Assembly (NCBI RefSeq): GCF_026274175.1
Contig: NZ_JAPHNL010000124.1
Coordinates: 1-64,000, forward strand
Direction of reading: 5' to 3'
DNA length: 64,000 bases
DNA from: Streptomyces beihaiensis
Lineage (GTDB): Bacteria > Actinomycetota > Actinomycetes > Streptomycetales > Streptomycetaceae
Shown here: one piece after another, positions 50,860 through 58,615 of the stretch
Layout: each line of letters begins with the position of its first letter
Position numbering within the stretch: the stretch's first letter is position 1
Program-made: the position numbers and the translations under genes
The notes under the pieces: model-generated
Databases searched by the model: none
What the model was told of the DNA's origin: nothing
Seen by the model: the letters and a program-made list of their open reading frames with translations, nothing else

Positions 50860-51085
50860 GGCGCTTTCCGTACGGGCCGGGTCTTCGCGAACCCACCCGC
50901 TGTCTGCGCCAGGAGGACCACTCGACCCGGCAGTGGACATGACTGCCTGGTCGAAGGTCTCGCCCGCCCGAGCGTCGTGACAGTTCCGACGGTTCTGACC
51001 GTCCTGTCGGCTGGGCCCGGCCACCGGGAACCCGGGGGTTCCAGTGTGTCGACGACCGGTTCGCGGGGCTACTCCCCTTCGCTTT
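50860..51085 (-). ncRNA. yybP-ykoY manganese riboswitch
   Basis: On the minus strand, AAGGGGAGTAGCCCC (around 51065-51079) is the conserved entry loop of the yybP-ykoY aptamer. It is followed by a long stem region and GCGAGACCTTCGACC, then AGTCATGTCCACTGCC and GGTCGAGTGG, and CTGGCGCAGACAGCGGG near the 3' side. A potential expression-platform hairpin (CGGGTCTTCGCGAACCCACC on the plus strand) lies near 50877-50900. It precedes the GDT1 gene; binding of Mn2+ turns such genes on. Boundaries are approximate. Confidence 0.82.
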
Positions 51086-51277
51086 CTCCGCTCCAGCGTA
51101 CACGCCGCCCCGGGCACTGACTGTGACGCCGGTCGAGTGGTCGGCCTGGGTGCGGACGAGTGGTCGTCGCCGCGTGTCGGTCGTGTCCGGCGTACGTCCT
51201 CGGGCGGCGGGCTCCACATTGTTCGGCGGTGGTCGCGCCAGTGCGACTGTCATACGGAACGACAAGCTGGAGATCGC

Positions 51278-51910
51278 ATGAAGGCGAAGGTTCTTCTGAA
51301 GGGCGCCGGGGCGACCGTTCCCCTGGTGGCCGCCCTCGTCGCGGTACCGAGTGTGATGGGCGCGCAGGCCGCGCCCGGGGGTGGTGTCGACGGCAAGGCC
51401 CATCACGTCAGTCAGGGGTTCGGCGAGGGGAGTCCCGGCCCCGGGCTCTGCGCGGACTACACCGTGTGCCCGCCGGTCTCGGCCCCGCCGACCTGGACGC
51501 CGCCGGGCGAGACCCCGCCGGGCGAGACCCCGCCCGGAACCGTCCCGCCGACGACGGCTCCCCCGAGCTCGCGGCCGCCCAGGTCGGTTCCGCCGAGCCC
51601 GCCCGCTTCGGGCTGGACCCCGCCCGCCACGACGCCGCCCGCCACGACCCCGCCGGCCACGACTCCACCGGCGACAACTCCGCCGGCCACGACCCCGCCG
51701 GCCACGACTCCACCGGCGACAACTCCGCCGGCCACGACCCCGCCCGCCTCAGCCCCGACTCCGACCCCGACGCCCACGCACGTCGGCGGTCACCACCACC
51801 ACAAGCGGCACCACCACAAGCGGCCACACAAGGGCCACCACCACAAGGGTCACCACCAGTACCCCTCCGGCGGCGTGAACGCGGGCGGCGGCGGTATGGC
51901 GGGCAAGTGA
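51278..51910 (+). CDS. Secreted Pro/Thr-repeat, His-rich protein (sortase locus)
   Basis: A protein of 210 residues with a signal peptide (KAKVLLKGAGATVPLVAALVAVPSVMGAQA). The mature chain has GETPPGETPPG, many PPATT units, then a His/Lys-rich section (GGHHHHKRHHHKRPHKGHHH) and ends YPSGGVNAGGGGMAGK. The repeats suggest an extended wall-spanning stalk and the His cluster may bind metals. The last 16 residues nearly equal those of the next gene, and a class F sortase follows. The leader CTGGAGATCGCATGA is also shared, showing gene duplication. Confidence 0.8.
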   Translation: MKAKVLLKGAGATVPLVAALVAVPSVMGAQAAPGGGVDGKAHHVSQGFGEGSPGPGLCADYTVCPPVSAPPTWTPPGETPPGETPPGTVPPTTAPPSSRPPRSVPPSPPASGWTPPATTPPATTPPATTPPATTPPATTPPATTPPATTPPATTPPASAPTPTPTPTHVGGHHHHKRHHHKRPHKGHHHKGHHQYPSGGVNAGGGGMAGK

Positions 51911-51957
51911 GCGAGCGCCGCCGTGACCACCACTCCGACTGACGATCTGGAGATCGC

Positions 51958-52527
51958 ATGAAAGTGAAGGCTCTTCTCAAGAGCGCGGGGATCGCCGTCC
52001 CCCTGGCCGCGACCCTGGTCGCCGTGCCGGGCGCGATCGGCGCGCACGCCGCGCCCGGCGACAACGGTGACATCAAGGTCCACAAGATCACCACCAAGGT
52101 CAGCGACCAGCGCAACGACCCCAAGGTGTGCCGCTTCTACCTCGACGCGTTCAACTTCCAGCCCGTGCGCCGCGTGACGTGGAAGATCTACCAACTCCCG
52201 CCCACCGGCCGCAAGGAGATCACGCACGGCACGTTGCGTCTGCGCAACGGGCACGGCTTCACGTACCCGTACTCGCTGCCCAAGGGCCACTACAAGGTGA
52301 CCTGGACCTGGCCGGGTGAGCACGGCTCGGCCAAGCACAAGGTGTTCGAGGTGACCTGCGGCAGGCCGCCGCGTCCCACGCCGACCCCGACCCCGACGCC
52401 GACGCCGCCGGGACCGACCCCGAAGCCCACCCCGAAGCCCACCCCGACGCACGGCCACGGTGGCCATGGCCACCGTTATCCGACGGGCGGCGTGAACGCC
52501 GGTGGCGGCGGCATGGCGGCCCGGTGA
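51958..52527 (+). CDS. Secreted protein paralogous to the preceding one
   Basis: A protein of 189 residues with a like signal peptide (KVKALLKSAGIAVPLAATLVAVPGAIGAHA). A compact central domain with two Cys (KVCRFYLDAFNFQPVRRVTWKIYQLP, then YKVTWTWPGEHGSAKHKVFEVTCG) resembles a small beta-sandwich. A PTPTPTPT linker and His-rich piece follow, and it ends YPTGGVNAGGGGMAAR. Its 3' end overlaps the sortase start (52524-52527). The C-terminal repeat with its neighbour marks both as candidate substrates of that sortase. Confidence 0.82.
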   Translation: MKVKALLKSAGIAVPLAATLVAVPGAIGAHAAPGDNGDIKVHKITTKVSDQRNDPKVCRFYLDAFNFQPVRRVTWKIYQLPPTGRKEITHGTLRLRNGHGFTYPYSLPKGHYKVTWTWPGEHGSAKHKVFEVTCGRPPRPTPTPTPTPTPPGPTPKPTPKPTPTHGHGGHGHRYPTGGVNAGGGGMAAR

Positions 52528-53192
52528 CCGAGCAGCCCCGGACCGAGGAGCGCGTACCCGCCCGCAAGGCGGGGCGCGCCCTCGCCGCGCTTCTGTCGGT
52601 GCTGGCCCTGCTGCTTGTCGCGCCCGCGTGCACGGCCCACCATGGGTCCCGCGCCCTGCCCGGCCCACGGGCGGCCACGTCCGCCGCGCCCGCGAAGACC
52701 CAGGCGCCGGACACGGGCGGCGCCCTGCCCCGCTCCGAGCCCGAGCGCATCGTCATCCCGCGCATCGGCGTCGACGCGCCGCTCACCGCGGTCGGCCTGG
52801 ACAAGGCCCGGCACCTGATGCCGCCGCCGCTGAGCCGTCCCACGATCGCCGGCTGGTACACGGGCGCCCCGACGCCGGGCAGTCAGGGCACGGCTGTCGT
52901 CGTCGGGCACGTCGACACCGAATACGGCCCGGCCGTCTTCTACCCGCTGAGCCGAGTCCACTCCGGCGACCGCGTCGACGTACAGCGCCAGGACGGCCGC
53001 ACCGCCGTGTTCCGCGTGGACTCGGTCCACACGTACGCGAAGTCGTCCTTCCCGACGGCCGAGGTGTACGAGCCACGCGGCCGCCCCGAACTCCGTGTGA
53101 TCACCTGTGGCGGCAGCTACGACCGGGCCACCGGCTACCTGGCGAACGTCGTGGTCTTCGCCCACCTCACCGGGGTGAGCGCGAGGCCCTGA
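52524..53192 (+). CDS. Class F sortase
   Basis: A protein of 222 residues with N-terminal membrane anchor (LAALLSVLALLLVAPAC; a lipoprotein-like Cys follows) and sortase fold: IVIPRIGVDAPLTAVGLD, catalytic H129 in VVVGHVDT, C195 in VITCGGSYD and R201 beside it in the RATGY turn. The class F layout is common in actinobacteria, and its targets are poorly known. Its ATG overlaps the stop of the second secreted protein by 4 bp, so the genes form one unit. Its 3' end overlaps the convergent LtrA gene by 26 bp. Confidence 0.92.
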   Translation: MTEQPRTEERVPARKAGRALAALLSVLALLLVAPACTAHHGSRALPGPRAATSAAPAKTQAPDTGGALPRSEPERIVIPRIGVDAPLTAVGLDKARHLMPPPLSRPTIAGWYTGAPTPGSQGTAVVVGHVDTEYGPAVFYPLSRVHSGDRVDVQRQDGRTAVFRVDSVHTYAKSSFPTAEVYEPRGRPELRVITCGGSYDRATGYLANVVVFAHLTGVSARP

Positions 53193-54405
53193 CGGTGGCC
53201 GCCACCACCGCCGTCACGGCCAGCGCGAGCGCCCAGAGTGCGGCGAGGGCCGGTACGTGGGCGGTCAGCGGGCCCGCCGCCAGGCCGCACACCCCGGCGA
53301 CCAGCAGCGTCGTGGATCCGCGGCCCGTGGCGCGCAGCGTGATCGCCCACGCCCCGAGCAGAAACAGCCCCGCGCCGCCGCTCAACGCCCAGGCCACCAC
53401 GCCGTGCAGTGGTTCGGCCAAGCCGTGCCGACCGGTGGCGGCGACGTCCGTGAGTACCTTCTTCACCCCCAGGGCGCCGATGACGATGCCCGCCACGAGC
53501 ACCAGGTGCAGATACGTGTAGACGTCCCGGGCGACCCGCATGCGCGCGCTTCCGTCGAGTTCGGCGACCCGTTCCTCGGCGGCCGGGCCGAACTCCTTGA
53601 AGTACAGCCACCACAGCGCCGCCGCGTACAGCAGTCCCGCGACGCACGCCGCGACGACCGGGCCGGTCAGCGGGTAGCCGGACACCCCGACGCCCATGGC
53701 CACGATCGACTCACCGAGCGCGATGATCACGATCAGGCCGTGCCGTTCGGAGAAGTGCCCCGCGGACCTCACCCGCCACCCGGAGGCGCCCGTCGCGGTG
53801 ATGAACACCCCGGCGTAGTCGAGCACAACGGCCGCCGCCCACAGGGAGAGTCGGGCGGTTCCCTGATATGCGGCGCCGATCAGCAGCAGCACGAACGGCG
53901 GCGCCACCGAGATCAGCGCGGTACGCCGCAGGGTCGCCCGCAACGCCGTGTCCTCCGGCGCCGAGATCCAGTACGAGACCAGGTGCAGCAGCCGCACCAG
54001 GCCGTAGCAGACGACGAACACGAACGCCGACGGCAACCCGTCGGAGCCGTGCACGTGCTCGTGTCCAGGCCCGAGCCCGTGCCCGAGCCCCTGCCCGTAG
54101 ACGCTGGGCACCTCCAGCGACACGATGAACACGACCGCCATCACGGTCACCAGGACCGCGAACACGGGTCCCGAGTCGGCCCGTACGACATTGCCCAGCC
54201 AGGCGAAGCACGACCAGCACCACCACAGCAGTGCGAGCACGACCATGGCGCCGCCCACCCGGACCGGCACCGGGTGGGCGGCCATCAGACCGGTGACCTG
54301 TGTGATCGCGTACACGAACACGAGGTCGAAGAAGAGTTCGGCCGTGGTGACCGCGTGGTCGTCCGTGGTCGCGACCATGTGTGGCCGTTCCCCGCTCAGT
54401 ATCAC
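53167..54405 (-). CDS. Low-temperature-requirement A (LtrA) family membrane protein
   Basis: About 412 residues from GTG at 54405 (GGGAG upstream), with alternative starts at 54438 (TTG) and 54378 (ATG). TTAELFFDLVFVYAITQVTG at the first helix, SERHGLIVIIALGESIVAMG in the middle and many helices match the LtrA/PF06772 family. One loop is His/Gly-rich (HGLGPGHEHVHG). The family has no clear activity. It converges on the sortase gene. Confidence 0.85.
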   Translation of the reverse strand: MILSGERPHMVATTDDHAVTTAELFFDLVFVYAITQVTGLMAAHPVPVRVGGAMVVLALLWWCWSCFAWLGNVVRADSGPVFAVLVTVMAVVFIVSLEVPSVYGQGLGHGLGPGHEHVHGSDGLPSAFVFVVCYGLVRLLHLVSYWISAPEDTALRATLRRTALISVAPPFVLLLIGAAYQGTARLSLWAAAVVLDYAGVFITATGASGWRVRSAGHFSERHGLIVIIALGESIVAMGVGVSGYPLTGPVVAACVAGLLYAAALWWLYFKEFGPAAEERVAELDGSARMRVARDVYTYLHLVLVAGIVIGALGVKKVLTDVAATGRHGLAEPLHGVVAWALSGGAGLFLLGAWAITLRATGRGSTTLLVAGVCGLAAGPLTAHVPALAALWALALAVTAVVAATVRASRSPR

Positions 54406-54506
54406 GAGTCCCGCTCCCCCTCCTGGCCGCCGTGACAACAGCGGGCCATGCGCTGCGACGGCGGCAGCCTACGTGGGACCGGAGCGCCGGAGCCCTGCCC
54501 GGTTGC

Positions 54507-54728
54507 CTATCCGGGCATCTCGGTCCGCTCCCACCACTCGTACACGGGCAGTTCCTCCCCGTCCTCCGTCTCGGCCCGCCGCTGGGTGGGGCGGAAGTGC
54601 TCGTAGCCGTTGCGGTGCTGGACCTTCACGTCCGCGCCGGGGGAGGCGACGGGGACGACCCGCTCGGCCAGGTCCAGCGGGCCGCCCTCCAGGAGTGCCT
54701 TGCCTGTCATGTTCTCTGTCTCGCTCAT
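54507..54728 (-). CDS. DUF5988-like small protein
   Basis: A protein of 73 residues. ALLEGGPLDLAERVVPVA, then VKVQHRNGYEHFRPTQ and LPVYEWWERTEMPG fit the DUF5988 small-protein pattern (EGGP.., RxGYEHF, final W). It probably forms a small beta barrel; no function is known. Nothing in its context (LtrA, HTH protein) gives a role. Confidence 0.7.
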   Translation of the reverse strand: MSETENMTGKALLEGGPLDLAERVVPVASPGADVKVQHRNGYEHFRPTQRRAETEDGEELPVYEWWERTEMPG

Positions 54729-54812
54729 GCCCTCACCGTTCCCTGGGGCGGGGCGCGGTGTCGCGTGCGGGGCGGGAAATCAGCCGTGTGGGCGCTGACA
54801 GCCGACAGCCGA

Positions 54813-55673
54813 TTACGCCGCGCTCGTGGTGGCCGCCCGGTGGCGGTGTTCGCGGCACTCCCGGCAGTGCTGGTGCTCGTCCGACCGGAAGGCGCGCTCG
54901 CAGCCGTCGCAGTTACGGAGCGGTACCACGGCGGGCCGCCCGCTCGAAGGATCCCGGGCCGGTGGCGGCGGGGCGGGCAGCGGCGTCTCGCGCAGTCGGT
55001 ACGTCAGGACGCCGACCGGGCGCGTACGGAACCGGTCGGGCAGGTCCGCCGTCAGCAACTCCGTGAGCTGTCCCGGCCCCACGCCCGCCGCGAGCCACCG
55101 CGCCACGTGCGGCGCGAGCCGGTCGGCCTCGGCCACGGTCAGGATGAGGCGTGAGTCGTAGCGGCGCAGCGAGCCGAGTACGGCGAGGGCGCGCGGGTCG
55201 GCGGGCGCCGGGGCCTTGGCGGGCGGCTCGGGCTCGGGCGCGGGTGCCGGGGCTTTCGCGGGCGGGTCCGGTTCGGGGTCGGGGTCCGGCGTGTCCAGGT
55301 GGCCGCCGGGAACGTCGTAGAAGTACGTACGGGTACGGATGTGCCCGCCGGCCGTCCGTTCCCGCCGCCGTTCCAGGTAACCGGCGTCCTCCAGCTCCCG
55401 CAACGCCCGCGAGATCAGGATCTCGCCCTCGTCGAAGTGCGCGCACAGCGCGGCGATGGTGACGGGCGAGCCGTCGGGCAGGGACTGGATGTACGCGGCG
55501 ACGCCGATCGTGACGGCGCTGCCGCGCCGCTGCACAAGGGCGTTGGAGAGGACGGTGAAGTCGGCCGTGAGCCGGGTCCGTACGTGGATCACGCCGGACG
55601 TCGGAGCACCGGCGGAGGCGCGCGAGCGCGCGCTAAACTGCGGGTCAGCCATCGGGAAGCGTCTCTCTTCCAT
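54813..55673 (-). CDS. HTH DNA-binding protein with C-terminal zinc-binding motif
   Basis: About 286 residues from ATG at 55673 (55652 possible). The N-terminal winged-helix GVAAYIQSLPDGSPVTIAALCAHFDEGEILISRALRELEDAGYLERR is followed by a Pro/Glu linker with repeated PAKAPAPAPEPE units, a helical middle domain (LILTVAEADRLAPHVARWLAAG) and a tail CDGCERAF..EHQHCRECREHRHR, with Cys/His pairs suited to a zinc site. Such proteins are common in Streptomyces accessory patches; target unknown. Confidence 0.8.
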   Translation of the reverse strand: MEERRFPMADPQFSARSRASAGAPTSGVIHVRTRLTADFTVLSNALVQRRGSAVTIGVAAYIQSLPDGSPVTIAALCAHFDEGEILISRALRELEDAGYLERRRERTAGGHIRTRTYFYDVPGGHLDTPDPDPEPDPPAKAPAPAPEPEPPAKAPAPADPRALAVLGSLRRYDSRLILTVAEADRLAPHVARWLAAGVGPGQLTELLTADLPDRFRTRPVGVLTYRLRETPLPAPPPPARDPSSGRPAVVPLRNCDGCERAFRSDEHQHCRECREHRHRAATTSAA

Positions 55674-55937
55674 GTTGGTCAGGCCCTCGTTCGGGATGCC
55701 AGTCCCGGCCGGGGGCCGTATCTGTCTGCGGTCGTGGTGTCGCTCGCGGTGAACGTAACGCTCCGTGAGTCGCCACGGCAAGCGCGTCACCCGGACGGGT
55801 GACGCAGCCTCAGGCGAGGCCGGGAGGGTGGGTGGGCGGGGAAGTTCTTTCCCTCAGTCCTTTGGGAGTTGAGCGGGTCACCGGCCCCTCGCGGGCGGGG
55901 GGCCGGTGGTTCTGGGAGTCGAACTGGCCGGTGTCCG

Positions 55938-56078
55938 CTACTGGTTGCAGGAGCCAGCGCACAGCAAAGAGGCCGCGCCGCTGCCGTCGGCCAACAATGC
56001 CTGTGGGGCGAAGAAGGCGACGGTGGACATGGCCGTGGCCGCGAACCGCACGCCAACGGCTCGCTTGCGCGTAGGCAT
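55938..56078 (-). CDS. Candidate small secreted peptide
   Basis: A frame of 46 codons from ATG at 56078, with GGGAG five bases upstream. A signal-peptide-like opening (PTRKRAVGVRFAATAMSTVAFFAPQALLA) is followed by a 16-residue remainder, DGSGAASLLCAGSCNQ, with a C-x3-C pair. It could be exported and cyclised by disulphide, or the short remainder of a larger gene. It lies between the HTH gene and the DUF397 gene on the same strand. Support is the ribosome site and signal sequence only. Confidence 0.45.
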   Translation of the reverse strand: MPTRKRAVGVRFAATAMSTVAFFAPQALLADGSGAASLLCAGSCNQ

Positions 56079-56146
56079 CTGAACTCCCGCGTCGACGAGT
56101 GGCGTTGGATGCCGACCCCGTGGGGGGGCAGGCCCCATCCCTGAAA

Positions 56147-56178
56147 AGTGTCGCAGTTTTACGTAAGACTGCGACACT
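56147..56178. promoter_or_regulatory. Near-perfect long palindrome 3' of DUF397 gene (copy 2)
   Basis: AGTGTCGCAGT (56147-56157) and ACTGCGACACT (56168-56178) form 11-bp perfect arms; the whole 32 bp is one base pair from an exact palindrome. It matches the element at 28291-28328 except at one or two central bases. It lies 18 bp after the stop of the DUF397 gene at 56197-56487. Confidence 0.8.
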
Positions 56179-56196
56179 CCTCGGGGAGGGGGGTGC

Positions 56197-56487
56197 TCAG
56201 GCGGTGGGTTCGCCGCCCGCCTTGACCGAGTCGACGAACGACGACCAGGCGGCCGCCTCGAAGACGAGCGCGGGACCGTGGGCGTTCTTGCTGTCGCGGA
56301 CGGGCACGACGGCGGGGAAGTCGTCGGAGACCTCGACGCAGTTGCCGCCGTCCGAGTTGCTGTAAGAGGACGCGCGCCACGTGGCGTTGGCCAGGAAGGC
56401 GTCGGAGACCTCGACGCAGTCGCCGCCGGTCGTGTTGCTGTAGCTGCTCTTGCGCCACGTCACGTGAGTCAGATCGATGGATCGCAC
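56197..56487 (-). CDS. DUF397 protein with two tandem DUF397 motifs
   Basis: A protein of 96 residues. TWRKSSYSNTTGGDCVEVS and TWRASSYSNSDGGNCVEVS repeat within 36 residues, then VPVRDSKNAHGPALVFEAAAWSSFV completes one domain. As at 28348-28644, two openings precede a single ending. It overlaps the 3' end of the XRE gene by 19 bp. Confidence 0.9.
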   Translation of the reverse strand: MRSIDLTHVTWRKSSYSNTTGGDCVEVSDAFLANATWRASSYSNSDGGNCVEVSDDFPAVVPVRDSKNAHGPALVFEAAAWSSFVDSVKAGGEPTA

Positions 56488-57311
56488 GGAACTTCCTCCA
56501 ACATTCGCGTGATGAACTTCCGTGACTCGACTGGGGACAGGACCAAGTCACGGACCGCATCATAAGTGCGCTGGAGGTGCTCAACCTTGGCGGATTCTTC
56601 GATGAGTTCGCCGCGTACGTCGTTCTCGATATAGGCCACGGCGTGACCGATCGGCATCCGCAGGAACATCACGTCTGTGTTGTCGAGCCCGTGTAGACCT
56701 GTGCCGAACGGCAGTACATGAATGGTGATGTTGTCGCGCTCTGCCGCCTCTGCCAGGCACTCCAGCTGCTCCCGCCACGCCTGGACATCGCGGCACGCAT
56801 GGCGCAGCACAGTTTCGGAAAGGATGACGCGGAACGGCGGTGCGTCGTGTCCTTCCAGCAATTTCCGCCTTCCTGTGCGTGCTTCAACCTGCTGGTTCAG
56901 CTCCTTCCCCTTGAGGCCACCCGCTGCCAGTGCCTCACGGGCATACCCCTCCGTCTGAAGCAAACCAGGGGGTCGGGTCACCGAGTACTGCCACAGGCTC
57001 ACCGCCTCCGCTTCAAGCCGCATGTACCGCCGGTACTGCTCCCGGAACTGACTCGGATCGGCGATCGCCAGCTCCCACAGCGCGATCAGGAACCCCGGCG
57101 TCCCGTACAGCTGGTCCAGCGCCGCGACGACCTCCGGCCCGCCGAGCGTGTCGCCGCTCTCCATCTTGCTGAACAGGGTCGCGTCCCACCCGGCGAGGTC
57201 GCCCAGTCTTCGAAAGCTGTAGTCGTGCTGCGCCCGCAAGGCGCACAACTCCTCGCGGAACCGCTTGCGCGGGTCCTGGCTGCGGCCGGTGACCACCCGT
57301 CGTGGCGGCAT
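56469..57311 (-). CDS. XRE family regulator with DUF5753 domain
   Basis: A protein of 280 residues from ATG at 57311 with GGAGGAG eight bases upstream. HTH: RFREELCALRAQHDYSFRRLGDLAGWDATLFSKMESG. DUF5753 follows (SLWQYSVTRPPGLLQTEGYAREAL, EARTGRRKLLEG, ITIHVLPFGTGLHGLDNTDVMFLR). A second XRE-DUF397 unit besides that at 28.3-29.5 kb, divergent in sequence and without the ATGA arrangement. Probably controls its own locus and the divergent small-gene operon. Confidence 0.92.
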   Translation of the reverse strand: MPPRRVVTGRSQDPRKRFREELCALRAQHDYSFRRLGDLAGWDATLFSKMESGDTLGGPEVVAALDQLYGTPGFLIALWELAIADPSQFREQYRRYMRLEAEAVSLWQYSVTRPPGLLQTEGYAREALAAGGLKGKELNQQVEARTGRRKLLEGHDAPPFRVILSETVLRHACRDVQAWREQLECLAEAAERDNITIHVLPFGTGLHGLDNTDVMFLRMPIGHAVAYIENDVRGELIEESAKVEHLQRTYDAVRDLVLSPVESRKFITRMLEEVPCDPSI

Positions 57312-57468
57312 CTCGTGCTCCTCCGCGTGAAGGTGTTGAAGGACCGGAAAGACCGCCGGGAGGGGCCTGCAAAACGTCCCGCGAGCGGTGCTGTCGTCCT
57401 GCCCAGGGGTCATTCTCGTAATGCCCCGAACACGCACGGTAGTCCAACAGGAAGGGAGCGTGAAGGCC

Positions 57469-57696
57469 ATGACGCCGGACCGGGAGAGAGCCGCCGCCAG
57501 AATCAGGGAAGCGGAGGAGGCGCGGGACACGCTCGCGGCGGCGCTGGGCCGCGCCGGGCTCCAACTCCCTTCACTGCGCGTGGACATCGCCGCCTACGCC
57601 GACGCCGTGCCGCGCCCGCTCGTGGAGCTGGGCCGCTGCTCGCCGCACCTCGCGCGGGCGATGGCGGCGGCGATCGAGCGGGGGGCGGGGCGGTGA
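57469..57696 (+). CDS. Small helical protein (DUF7848 operon)
   Basis: About 75 residues from ATG at 57469 (GTG at 57460 possible). DRERAAARIREAEEARDTLAAALGRAGLQLPSLRVDIAAYADAVPRPLVELGRCSPHLARAMAAAIERG is almost all helix with a basic-acidic first half that may coil. Similar short frames precede DUF7848 genes in Streptomyces. The stop overlaps the next start (GTGA). Function unknown. Confidence 0.7.
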   Translation: MTPDRERAAARIREAEEARDTLAAALGRAGLQLPSLRVDIAAYADAVPRPLVELGRCSPHLARAMAAAIERGAGR

Positions 57697-57944
57697 CCCG
57701 GCGGGTGTTCCGTTACGTCCCGTACGCGATCACGCAGGACGCGTCGGCGGAACCGGAGTACGAGGCACGGTGCGTGTCCGGCGACGAGGTGGAGTGCGGC
57801 GCGGAATCGGGAACGTACAGCCGTCCCGACCCGGTCGAGGAGTGGCAGCGCCGGCACACGCAGGACACCGGCCACCGCCGCTACCGCCGCGACTTCGCTG
57901 ACTACGCGGTGCTGCGCCCCGCCGTGGAACTGGCGGAGGCGTGA
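57693..57944 (+). CDS. DUF7848 family protein
   Basis: A protein of 83 residues, GTG start in a 4-bp overlap. VFRYVPYAITQDASAEPEYEARCVSGDEVECGAESG, then VEEWQRRHTQDTGHRRYRRDFADYAVL, fits a Streptomyces DUF7848 pattern: two Cys with a GDExECG context and a W..RH..TGHRR strand, reminiscent of a minimal zinc-binding beta fold. Middle gene of a three-gene unit joined by GTGA overlaps. Confidence 0.75.
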   Translation: MTRRVFRYVPYAITQDASAEPEYEARCVSGDEVECGAESGTYSRPDPVEEWQRRHTQDTGHRRYRRDFADYAVLRPAVELAEA

Positions 57945-58291
57945 GGGCGGCGCGGCCGGAGCCGTTCGTGCCCGCCGTCGACCGCCCGTGGCGGGACACG
58001 TGGCCCCGGCCCGCACGGCCCGGTGACGGCAACGCGTGGCTGACCGGATCGTGCTGGCTGTACTGCCGCCGGGCGGGCGTGCCCGTGCTGTGGGTCGGGT
58101 CCGTGACGACGCCGGGCGCGAAGGGGGACGTGTACGCGTGCGGCACGTGCCTCGCGGAGCTGGACCACATAGTGCGCCTCCAGGCTCACGGCCGCGACGA
58201 GGCGGGGGCGCTGCCGTGCGGGCACCGGCGGATCGAACGGCGCGGCGGCAAGGCGTACTGCGCGGGCTGCAAGCGACAGGTGTACCTGTGA
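57941..58291 (+). CDS. Small Cys-rich (zinc-ribbon-like) protein
   Basis: A protein of 116 residues, GTG start overlapping the DUF7848 stop. WLTGSCWLYCRRAGVPVLWVGSV, then DVYACGTCLAELDHIV, then LPCGHRRIERRGGKAYCAGCKRQVYL gives Cys/His pairs spaced as in zinc ribbons. Possibly nucleic-acid-binding. Last gene of the small operon; its stop overlaps the GTG of the antitoxin-like remnant (GTGA at 58288-58291). Confidence 0.72.
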   Translation: MRAARPEPFVPAVDRPWRDTWPRPARPGDGNAWLTGSCWLYCRRAGVPVLWVGSVTTPGAKGDVYACGTCLAELDHIVRLQAHGRDEAGALPCGHRRIERRGGKAYCAGCKRQVYL

Positions 58292-58475
58292 AGCAGACAT
58301 CGCGCCATCTCGGCGAGGACGAGGTCCGCGAGTTCACCGTGGAGCCGGTGGCCGCGCTGTCGGACGCCGCGGAGCTGGAGGTGGACGGCAACGCCCGGGA
58401 GGTCGTCGCCGGCCGGCGCGCGAGCGCCCGTGTCAAAGCCGACCCCGCTCGGCTGAGTGTCGTCCGAGGGCCCCG
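58288..58475 (+). pseudogene. Truncated antitoxin-like remnant
   Basis: From GTG at 58288 the frame reads RHLGEDEVREFTVEPVAALSDAAELE, then ASARVKADPARL, closely matching RHLNDEEVREFTVELLDALSDAAELG and ATARINADPDQL in the C-terminal half of the antitoxin at 1608-2093. The Phd-like N-terminal half is absent, and after about 58460 the likeness ends although the frame stays open to 58737. It is a broken relative, perhaps still translated by coupling to the gene before it. Confidence 0.7.
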
Positions 58476-58615
58476 GACCGTCCGGTGGCACGGCTCCGGG
58501 AGCGGACGGAGTCGCCCGCAGGAGGGAAACGCGCGGCTTCCCGCGTGCGTGGTGCCCCGATCCTGGCCCTGGCCGTGCTGGACTGCCGGGAGTCCAGCGA
58601 ACGGATATCGGATCG

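Noticed and set aside
51580-51760. Regularly spaced repeats that might look like a CRISPR or minisatellite
   Set aside because: They are in-frame codons for PPATT units of a secreted stalk protein; there are no unique spacers.
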